Assembly: GCA_008360955.1 (NCBI GenBank)
Contig: LUCM01004215.1
Span: 124,001 to 188,000 of the forward strand
Origin: Fasciolopsis buskii
Lineage: Eukaryota; Platyhelminthes; Trematoda; Plagiorchiida; Fasciolidae
DNA length: 64,000 nucleotides
Direction of reading: 5' to 3'
Each line of letters starts with the position of its first letter. Positions within the stretch are counted from its first letter, which is position 1. Of the stretch, positions 38,701-50,700 are shown in pieces. The notes beneath the pieces are model-generated. The model searched no databases. It saw nothing but the letters and a program-made list of their open reading frames with translations, and was not told where the DNA came from. Made by a program: the position numbers and the translations under genes.

Positions 38701-41700
38701 ACACATCGCATTCACTGGATGTTGGTGAAAGTGTGAAAAAGTTGGTCGGCTTATTCATAAACGTCTGACTGCCGTCGCTCGGCTCATCCACTTTGTAGCT
38801 GACCCGATAACAGTCTGGTAGAGCCGGTAAGATATCAGGGCTATGGCTAATATAGCGAGCTCTGGTCAACGTGTAAGAAATGCTAGACAACAGTTGTGGT
38901 CCAACGACGCTGTCCAGAGCTGGAAAAAAGCATCCCAAATGATAGATTGTGAAAGAGATTTTCGTATAGGCAAACTGCTTTACCCCAGCTACTGTGTTTT
39001 GGTCATCTCAGACTGGAAAAACGAAACTTCCGTAGTTTGACGAAGCTTTGACCATTGGCTGCCCTAGTCCAAATGTCCATAACTACTGATAATGTTTAAA
39101 TACTGGCGGTCCATTGGTGCCTAATATCTTCATGAATCTGAGAGAACGGGGAATTATTTGGAACGAAATTTTGTCGCGCTAAATTGAAATGTTGTAATGG
39201 TCACATTTACTATTATGATGACTGCTGTGTGTGGTACGTAACGAAAATCTGGGCTTATTTTTCTGATGATTTGCTAAAAAAATAAATTTGACGTCTGCTC
39301 AGGGTTATGAGGTGAAATAAGTGTTTCAGAGACAAAAGGATCATGAAGGCAATTGTATAATCTCAGAACCTCTCGGGATATTTCACAGAACGTCTACACT
39401 GATGGCAAATATGTTCCGCTATTATATGCTTCAAAAATATTTTTGATGATAATTCTTGGTCGAATCTGTGATTTCACAATGCACCGATTCGGATCTGGAA
39501 CTCGAGAGTGCATGTTATGTATCCAGAGTTGTATGATCAGAAGACTTAGCTGGATCGTCTCTGTGGACATTAGGCCCAATGAAAAGTTGACTAGCTAGGT
39601 GGTCGGTCAGCATAGTAGCAACTATGCCGTCTCCCTTTTTCTCGATACTTCCACTGGTACTGTCCAGGGGGTGTAATTTGTGTAATTCAGGGAGTGGTTT
39701 CTAGCGGTTTTATGTTAATCAGAAGACTTGTTAGGACAGAAAGTGCACAGATAAGAACTGTTTTTCACTGATCTAAAGATTGCACATAAAAACGAAGGAA
39801 TTCTTGAAAGCATCGCCGTCTTGATAAAATGAAAGCTAGAAAGGACAATGACAACAATGACAACGGGGTTCACCGGTCTAGTCTAATCTGGACGTTGGAA
39901 ATTTTACTTAGCGGTAGAGGCCGTGGTGGAGCAGTTTAGAGTATTCATTTGCAAGTATTAACGGTCCGATGAGTTGTCCAAAAAACAACTTACCATTCAT
40001 ATTCTATGCACGGTCCCCTCCAAAACAGTGAACAAGAGACGTGAATTTGTTTTCTTTTACTTTAAACGACGATGACGGGATCCCCATTATCACAGTTTGA
40101 ATCTCGAGTTGAGCATAGACCAGATTTGTGCTACAGTCTAGTAGCAAATTAGAATTCGAAATCACGGGAGAAACCAGACGTGTCTATTTGGCAAGTCCTA
40201 ACGAGTTCATAGTGAAGACAAAATCTGATCAACATCATTAAATGTTACGCATAGTTTGCAGTAGCTCACGTTGGTAATTGTCATCCGGATGATAGCTGGC
40301 CAGAGTGGACAGCCCCGTTAGCGTATAACAATCACATTGTGTTAACCTTTTCTAATGAGGAAGAATCCCCTCGCTGAACCATCAACACAAATAGGCTCCG
40401 TAGTTAACGCGCCTACCGAAGCCATGATGATTAATCTGATTCGTCCAGGGCTTGTATGAGAAATTTGTTAAAAATCCTTGAGTTTCACCAACGGCTTTCA
40501 AATCCAGTTAAAAGTAATTACTAAATGTTGTCAGAATCACTAGTCTAATGATTGTATTAATTAGGTAAGGTAGGAAATTGTACTTAATTTGGTACCGAAA
40601 ACTAGAAATACCAATCACATTAACCCAGTTGGTCCTATGACAATAAACAGAGGCTTTGGGAAGTTTTAAGTTAGAAAATTGCACAAAAGAGGCGAACTTT
40701 TATGATGGACTGAACAACGCGAACCCGAAAGGTAAGAGGAATTTTCTTATGAATCACACAACCGGTATTGCTCATGGGATATCTATACCTTGTGGTCTTC
40801 TGCCTAGCACTTGCAGATTACAGTCGGCTTCCTACTTACAATTTCATTTTTCTCATCCGGAGTGGATCTGGTCACCAATGAACAGCAGAGTACCGGGTAC
40901 GCATATCTAATGAGCGGTAAGTTGTGCGATGCCGGCCGTGTACATCGTGAGAAATTTTAACTTCCATTAACATACTAAATGTATTAAAAATCAATCATAA
41001 TGGTCGTATATCCTCGTTTTGAGGGTTCGATTGACTAGCCAGAAAAAAGTTTCGACGGACTACCGTTCTGATTCGCAACTGAACTGTTCATTCAGACCCG
41101 ACTCTCTGAATCAATTTTGATGGTAGTAAATAAATTATTCCATCTCTTTTCGAGCGTTATTTTTTCACACTAAAGACTAATGAGAAATTTACTCGAACGC
41201 AGTTCGTCCAAGGGCGTTTGACGCCACCATGGATTGAATAGGTCTTGTGAAATCCTCCATTAATTTGTAAATCTACCTTGAATACCTCAGAGCAGTCTAA
41301 AAATCGTTCTGTTGTGCTGTATGACTCACTGGTAAATGATCTTTGACGTTGCTTCAACTATCACTAGGACCTGAAACAAAACTTAAGTCGTTCAGAAATC
41401 GGGACAAAATTTAATGCGTGGACAAAAATAAAGCATTTATCGTTTTCATGGTAACACCACTTGTCATTCAAAGAACACTGATTAGTAGAAAAAGAAAATA
41501 AGTGACATCGACCATTCGACCGTTAGAATGTACTCATTTGATCATGCCTCTAAATGAGCAGGTAAAATGTCTAATTAGTTCTGTCAGAAGCCTCAGATAT
41601 CCCAAACACACAAATCACCTGGAACGAATGAAAAGTTAACGCGACCGAATAACCGACAGGGACGATTATTTGCCATACACACTCTTTGTTTGGTCGATAA

Positions 41701-44700
41701 AATTCCGGGTAGTTCGGACTGGTCAGAGTCCCCTCTTCCATTTGCAGTTCGCCCCCACAAATTGCTGAAAAAAAGAGAACAAACAAAATCGGAATAAATG
41801 TCTAACGCAAAAGTTGAGGTAATCATTTTTTTGGTCACAGACTTACAAGTCAAACATGAATGGCAAACTGGAGTTTGACAATTTTGCCCTGATATTTTCC
41901 TCGAATATTGTCGTGTACCCCTGGAAGAAAGGTTGTAGGTGCAGACCAAACTTCACCCAGATGTTGGACCACGGGAGTAACTCTGTAAACAATTGGCCAC
42001 AAATGTCACTGTCCAGTGTTTCTTACTTTTCGATGAATGTTGTTGTTTAAGAAACTCTATTTCTGGACAGGCGCGCTGCTGCCTAATTTTCTAGGACAAT
42101 GTGACCATTTATAGCCATCTTCTAAATGATAAATTCTGATTAAAATCGACGAATTTTGCGACCAATTTTCCATCGGATTGTGGATTTCTTTGTAAGTGGC
42201 GGAGGTGTGATAACTGTGTGAAAATATGTAATTGTACATAGGCGCCATTTACAGTGTCTTGGATTCCAAGACCTGTATTTTAGACGCAATTGCGGTTATT
42301 ATTCTTACTGAAATAATATTCAGAAGATAGGGTCCACTTAAGAAATATTTGAATTTCACAACCCAGGCGTCGTAAGCTCTTTAACTGAGGAGTGTGTAAA
42401 CCAAAATTTCGAGAAATACCAAAGCCGAAAAAATACAAATCAGGCATTTAAAAAACCATAGCATTCCAAATACGCATTCATGACAATTAGCGAATGAAGC
42501 ATGTATTACGACTGGGAGATATTTCGACATGCAAATCTTGCAAACGACCAAAGTCCTGTTAGCGCATAGTGGAAGTGACAAGCTATAGGAGAAACAAACA
42601 TGCCATAGTTAAGCCTGAACTTAACACTTTCGGCCCCTTGGTCACAGCTGGTCAATTGGTACAACCTTTCGTCTAGGAGTGCACAAAAAAGCACAGTATT
42701 GTGCTGACAGAATGACCAGGAAGTTGTTCCCCTGTTTTATCAACTATTATTTATTCCACTGACCAGCAGTGCTCAAGCGGATATGGTCCTGGTGTTTGGA
42801 GATAGCGGATTCGAATCCTTTCGCCCCCAGTCAACTTTCCCACTTGGCATCTGGCTGCTGCCCGCAAACCCCTTCCTGAAGGTAAGGCGCACCGTTGTTT
42901 CAATAATAAAGATAGTAAAGATGAAAGATAAAATTCCCCCAGTTACCCAGTTCCCGTTGATTTTCAGCACAGGTCTTCTATATAGTCGGCCAGTCATCCA
43001 CATCGGATCTTCATTTACAAATGTCATATTTCTGTCTTCTAATGTTATTTCTCCTTCGGGACTGCTAAATATTCAAATCCACATTTCGTTTTTCTATTCC
43101 GAACATTTTATTTTTAAAACAAAATGAACTTGTTTTTCATAACGGAAAGCCCCTGTGTACACTTACTTCTATACAGTATCTAAACTTCCCACAAAGTTCA
43201 ACTCTTCTGCTGTAAGTTACTTATCAGATAATAAAAACCTCCGCATCTAAATTAGGATAAAAATGGAAACCAACTAATCAAGTCGAATATCCCAATAGTT
43301 TTGTGGAGATTCTGATAAGAGTGAGCACAATTTCGATGGGAAAATCCCGCTGAAGAAAGTTACCTCCGAGTAGTTAAAATGTTGGCTAGTCTTTTCACTA
43401 ACCGATATTGCACAGGTACTGATCAGTGTATACATCCATGTGAAGACGACATGGTGCAACGTTTCAGTGATGAATAGGTTCTCCGAAATTTGTGAAAAAA
43501 AGTATTATTTTGAAGTTTATACCTTAATGACAACTACTGGGATGTCACAATAGTTAGACAATTTTAAAACGAAAATTTGTATTTTTCATTATTTTATTTC
43601 ATGTAACGAACATGAAGCAGGCCCACTTGAAAAAAAATTGACCAAAAGCCTGTGGTTGCACCCGCCATGCGAAGTCACAAACATACGCATAGGTAACCCC
43701 ATACATCAGTCTAGATGGGGTTGAATAACCAAAACTTTGCTTTAATTTGCTCCAATTAAAGCACCACCAAAAATCGTCGATCAGTGTCTTTTGTTAGCAT
43801 AGACATTTTTTTCCTTCCCGGATTTAATGAGTTCAGTAGGGAACAACCTTTTTTAGCCCAGAAATTCATCGTTGAGGAGTGTAGGAGAAGAACATTATAT
43901 CTGATCCCTACGGAAGGCATCGTTTTATATGCATCTCTTTGGATTTTCAGTTTTGTCAGCAACCAGTTTGTGCCAAAAACTTTTGGCATTTATTTCTTTT
44001 GCAGTTGCCAATTCCTCTCAGCTCTGCGGCGTGATTTGTGGACACAGAAGTAAGCAAACAGTCACCGAGATCTATCACAAACCAAGGCAAAATTCTCAGA
44101 TTTTGATCTTTGTGGCTGCGCTCGTTTGTTCTCGCTTTTCGTGACCGAATTATGTGCAATAAACCCCTTGGCTGAATGAATGAACTTCCAGATCGCTTTG
44201 CATACTCTGGTAACCGAAGCAACGAAGACAACAAAATACAATTTCGTGTTGATTCCAGATATCTAAAATCTGTTGACGGGCGCTGCGGAAACAGGCTGCA
44301 TGCGAGGTGAAAATAAACCATTGCTTTTGTAGCTTAAAGATTATCTGCTTTCATAAAACACAGCTGAGAATCACAAAACACATTGGAATGCTTTATCGCC
44401 TGCTAATCCTAACGAACGTTTCGAGTCAACACACCAAACCTAGATAAATACCATCTAATTTTAAACGTGGGACTAAACTCGAGTTGCCTCGTCTCTATCA
44501 GAGACCGTTCACGGGAATGAAACTACGGTTTGAACCTGGTAAATAAACCACTTAGAAAATTTGTACTGAATATCCCTCAACAAAATGACAATTATCGTTT
44601 GAGGCAGTAAGAAACCGTAACCGCCTGGATATGCACATTAATAAGTTTATTTTATTATGATGCAGTATTTGCAACAACAGTTCGGCACCAGTACCCTAAT

Positions 44701-47700
44701 ACCAAATCTGTTCTTCAGGCACTTTGACATTTGTGATTGTTACATGTCCCCAAATCGGAAACGCATTGTTCCTGTAATAGTAATACTGAGAAATAAAAGG
44801 AACAACCGGAGTGAATTATTCCGCCAAGTTAATGAAGTTTTACGGTTGGTAACTTTAAATTGTTTAACAGTTGATCGTCTTCTAATAACAATGCTCAGCC
44901 TGCTTTTAGAAAACTCAGGAAACACTTTACAGCTATTTCCACCTTATAAGGCCTAAGGCGTTCAACTCATTATCATTCATCTTGGGTTCGAGTTTTCGCT
45001 TGAACGCGATGAACATGGCTTGTTGACGATTCCAAACAATGACTGAGCAGCTATAATGTGCTTCTGTGACTTCTCACTGTTGAGTTGGGGACTGATATTG
45101 AACGGTAAAGTTTCTTGTTCCGAACAATCTCCAACTAGTCACAACAGACCTGTTGCTCCATAGAGCAAACACTAACAGGGTCGACCTAATTCGTTTACTC
45201 CACAAATTTTCACCTTCATTTGATGAATTTTGCCATTCAAATCTGAATCGCGCTTGGGGCATGAAATTATTATTTGTATCTAATCATCGCTGTTTGGGAA
45301 TACGCCTCACGGGGTGCAGCAAGGCATTCTGCTGGAACATTTATCCGAACAATCTACCTACAATCGTGCGCAGAAGTATACAATTTGATTTCTGGCTTAA
45401 TATCTTCTAGTTTGCCGAAATTGTGATGAAATTTAGATCTTGTATAATCACAGACAGGTATTTCGTACCATCAATGTAGGGGACTACGGATAAATAGAAT
45501 AAAATTTGGTTTAAGCTGGAGCCGACACCATTCGGTATAATACGCTTTTGAACATATGTCGGATGTGATTTCCCTATTCCACGGAATGTTTGGACAATAG
45601 TATTGCAGAAATAAATGACGCATCCTTAGCAAATTCAGAAGAACATAAAAAGCCGGATCCGGGGAGAATATTTCCGGTGAAAACCTCTTTTAAAGATCAA
45701 AGGCTGGAACGCTGTTTAGAATCTTTTGTCTATGTTTACAACCATTCCTAGTCCGGCACACGTCTTTTTGATTGCATCAATAGTAGCGCGTTTTGCACAG
45801 ATTCCCAAACCGATAGGGTTACTCTTTAATTCCCATTCTACTGAATTCTGTTTTGTCAAATAATTATCTGACACCAAAAATTGTTCATTTGTCGCACCCA
45901 AATGTAAAACTGAAATTGTAGCAAACTGAACTAATGTCAAAATCCAAAAATCACGAAACTATCAGGGTCAGTCAAATATTCCATGTTTTTCTTAGGGGGA
46001 GCAATGGCAAAAACCCTTCGAAGCAACTTTTTCGTAGACGATTTTCGTGTTCCATTATTTGCCAATTATTCAGCTTAATATCTTTTTATGTTGGAGTGAT
46101 TTATCAAGCACCATCAACATCTAGCGCACCAAAAAAAACCCAAGGAAGCACCTTCTGTCATTTTTATCCATTATGTTTCGAATCATCAGCAGTGAGTGCC
46201 CATCTGGATCGAAGTGAGCTGCAAATTTGGGACGAACATTCTAGACTCTAGTCTATCTCGACTGCTTCCACCTAATTTCTGTTGAAAAATATGAGTGAAT
46301 ATCAAGCACCCATATCCTTCGCTAGACTTGATATGGTCTCAGTTACTTAACCCTCACCTCACGGACCTCCAAGTGATGGAATTCGTCTCCGTAGGAAACG
46401 AAGACCCCACAGGCAAGTTTACAAGGCCCTGCCGCTTGTTTGTTTTGGGCATGGAAAATTTAGTATGATTCCAAATTGATTCCATTTTGTCTAAAGTTAC
46501 CGAGTTACTGGTAATCGCCGCAGTCGATATCAATTATCTACGAAAAAATGTCAACTCAACAAATGCAAAAATTGTCTCGCAATTTTATGTGAAGTGAGAC
46601 AGTATCGTGTGCTAAATAAAATTTATTCACTAGCCGCGTTCGTCTCCGACATTTTGCCTTAGTACTGGTGATTATTGATAAAAAAACTGGCTCTTAATCT
46701 TAGAAGACTAATCTGTTGTTAAATAATGTTCGGTGGACTGATCTTGTGTTATGCGGATCCAAGCGTGAAAATTGTCGCAACCATCAGTTTTCAGGCACAC
46801 GCGGACATGAGCGCTTTTGAGTTAAGCTGTGAGGCAATATCGTACTGAGGGAAATGAGTTCAGTAATTAGTTAATCCTAAACCTAGAGTGAGATCGCAGA
46901 GTAGTCCGAATTAAGAAAGCGCCCTAGTTTTTGACGGTGGGGCTAAAAAACCCTGTTAATTTTATCCGAGATAACGAATGATAAATTGTGACTGGCTTGA
47001 CTGGATTTCCATTTAGCACATTTAATTGAACTTCCAAAAGCTTGCATTGAACTCCCTTGCATTTAATAGAACCTAATTTGTGATGGGGAATTTCAACTGG
47101 ATGATTATGTGAAACTACCCCTCCCGAGCAACCTTTGATGGACAATCTCAAGACCATTATTATTTAGAATGATATTACCGATGTAAAGAGTAAGTATTAA
47201 TCCGTTTGCAATTGAAAGGACCTAGCAAACATGAGAAGCATAGTATTCATCGAGGATAACGCATTTGAACACAGAAGACTCGGAAACATCTTATTCATTC
47301 GGTTTTCTCAACACCTCGAAAGCGAGTGGATGCGTGGCACAAAAACAAGATCGATCGGTCCAGGATAACCACCTGCTAAACGATGTTCCTCATCTCGCTG
47401 AAGATCGTTACCGTCTGGTGTCTGCATCGATGCTAAAATCAGTGAACTGGGTACAAAGTTCAAAAACCCACGCATCCCGAAGCTATCCGCGCATCGGTAC
47501 CGTGTGTGCTGTCTTTACCGGGTGTGCTTTGAGATCAAGTCGAACGGCTTTGAGAATTTCACATATGGATCAAACTGGCTACCTGCCCACATTAATTTAT
47601 GGCTTGCATCTATTTAGCATACATCCAAAATTCGTTAACCAATCACCTTGAGTTCATTAAAATGGATTGTTGATTCAAGTAACTCTGTTACAGAGGGCGA

Positions 47701-50700
47701 CCACAAACCAGTATTCATAGATTTGCATATTTACGAAACGTAATTCAAAAATGTCCACTTACAGAGTGCATACGATACAAACGAGTAGATGGTGTCCATT
47801 CGGAGGTGTGACCAACCTCAGGGTCAATTACCCCAAAGTTAAATCAACTTCATATCCTACAGAACCTGTCGAGAGTTATTACAAATCAGGTTAATTCAAC
47901 GGACGCTTGGTTGGAATTACTTGCTAGCTTGTTGGGAGAATATTACTGACCCCTTTCTACAAACGTTAACCAATTGCAACGACAAACTAAATTTGATTCA
48001 TTTCAGCTGACATTCCTTGAACTGTTGAACATTTTCAAGTTTAGCGGCATTCCAAGTTTTTCATTGCTATTTTTTCACAAAAAATGAATACAGACTGCAT
48101 AGATAAGCGCCCGACGGAACTAAATGTTTGAGCTCGTCATGCATCAAACATCACTCTTATGCACACTTTGAATTCGCAGTTGTGCGCTGCTCTTTCGATC
48201 AAAAATTGACTCAACGCACTGACTCGATCTCCTTTAAATCTCCGGAATGGGTAACTGGTTGGCTTGACAAAAAAAACGAAACAAATAAGTGAAACAGGCG
48301 CAAACAGTTGATGTCCCCTATTTGACACAATAGCATATTGAAGGGAAGCCGATCTGATTTCATAACAGTCAACTGCATGCTGTTCGTTGTGTTTCTTTTC
48401 AGTGACCTGGTAGAATCGACATGTTCCTAATTGTTTATACCGTTCTGAGGATATCGTTGCCTTGACTATGTTTAAACTCAAGCAGTGAAATTCGAATCCT
48501 GGTAAATCTCCCCTCCGAAGTACAGAAATTGCAGAAGAAATTAAGGGTGCTGAAGCACAGCGGATTAAATTATTACTTGAATGTGGTGACAGAATTTCAC
48601 CGACAGTTCTGTGGTACGGCTTAGGACACTACAGCCAATGCCTCGATACTACTAGGACGCATCGAATTTGAATGTTATATTGAAATGTTCAGTTCAGTTC
48701 AGCTTTTGCACCCATTAACGCTGCATCAAAATTCTCTCGTTTTGGAAGCTACATCATGGCATCATCCAATCAAAGGAGAAAATAAAATGAGAAAATAAAA
48801 TGAGAAACAGTGAAGGGTCAGTTATATTGTAATAAATGTAGAGAGGAAAAAATAGAATGACTATGGGATTGAACTATATCACCTATTATCTTCAACTACT
48901 GTTTTAAGAACAAGGTTTCGCTTCGAACCAGTCCAGCGTTTTACGCTTAGGAGGTGAAAAACTTATCACAAACATGAGTGCGCTATCGGCTAGATGATGA
49001 AGGAAAACCTGTGACTTAGTTCGATCTTCACTGAGAAGCGTAAAATCGTCCGCATATTCTAAGCCGGCTAGCCTCCTGATCAGGATAAGAAAATTTCTAT
49101 TTTTATCTCAAAGGAAAAGTTGGAAACAAAAGAATGAAAGGGCAACACCGACGAACACAAATCCCCGTAATTAACTTGGACAAAAGATCATCGTAAGTTT
49201 GAATTTGGTTTCGGTGTTTCGAGTACAGTGAATAGAAAACTGAAACGAATTTCTATGGCACCCTTCAGTATTAAATTGCATGATCGACTGAGTCGAAAAC
49301 CACATCCAGGACGAAGAATTTGGAAAGCTTGTATCTATATGAGACCTATCTAGGCCATAGGATTTGCCGCAGAGTAAAGGTTTCGTTAATAGATTCCACA
49401 CTGGACTAGCACCCGGCTTGATTCTCAGGAGTTCACTTTTTCGACAGTACTGGATATTTCGTAGGGGATAATCCATGCAACCAGATTGGATGCCATACGT
49501 ACGAAAGTTATAGTGACGGGACATTCATTGTGCCTGCTTGAAAAAGATCCCATCGCTATTCCATGAGATATGTAGCAGTTGAAAGTTGAATAAAGGTATT
49601 CAGCCATTAGCTCAGTAAAAGACACCAATCCTGTCAGGATGAAAAGTTACTAGTTGGCTGATTTCGGCATCCGGTTTAGGGTCTACGAAATACCCCCGAC
49701 GAGATGATCAAGAACGACAGATTACGTCGCATGCTACGGCAATCACTAGTCTTATCGCATCTCAAATTTCGCCTAACGTAAACATAAAAAAACTGATCGT
49801 GTGTTATTTTGTTTCTTTTTCCACATAGGCTTCGGGAAACGATGCTAGCAACTAGTGTCCAAAACTGGAGTTCACAACTGGAAAGCTGATGGGTACCAAA
49901 AACTGAAATTGGAAATGAAACCTGCCTCAAGTGACAAGCCAGCTTTTAACGGTGATGCCTGATTAGAAGCACTTCTCACATTATTTACTGGCAATTGCAT
50001 TTCATAAGGTTCTTAAGTCGGCAGGATTATTACGTGTAAATGTTTTTGGAATTAGGCATTCTTTACAGGGATTTGAATAGAAAGCGCAAAGCCATATAAA
50101 ATCGAACCTTGTCATTTTTCATCTTTTTGGGAACCTCAATCAAAAACCATCAAAGGGGAACCAAATAGATCTTCTAACCCCTTTGTAAGAAGACGAACTG
50201 AGAGGATTCGTCAAACTAAACTAGTTGCTTCTACCAAATTATTTAAAAAGAATTCTCACCCTATTCACTATCCATGTAAAAACGACAAAAAGCGTTTCAG
50301 CAATTCCTTACAGTTTGAAAATGGAATAACTGAATTTCTCAATCGCCCTATTCTTCTTGGCATACTGCGATTTTTTGCTTTCAACCTGCTGTGGCCAATT
50401 GGTTTACATCACGATGTTCTGACATGAAGGTCGCCTTTTTCAAATCCCCATCTTCTGATCATAAGATCAGTAGGCAGCGAAAGAAATGGTCTGGACAAAA
50501 ATACTGAAAATCGCGTGCTTTGATATATGATGAGTTAAAAACAAAAGAACATGAGAAAGCGATGCATATACACGGGTAAAAAAGACTTCAACTAGTCGAA
50601 CAGAGTATTTTTATAGACATACCTTCGTAATCAGCAATAAACCCGGTACTCAGGCTACCTGCCGAGCGTCTGTATTCAATCCATAGTCGAGAGCCAGTGG

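Larger units (their letters stand above)
41765..50622 (-). other. Intron between CUB1 and CUB2
   Basis: About 8.9 kb. It holds two SINE copies, the CR1-like fragment, a 13-bp tandem repeat and a possible relic near 47.4 kb, all listed separately. Confidence 0.7.
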
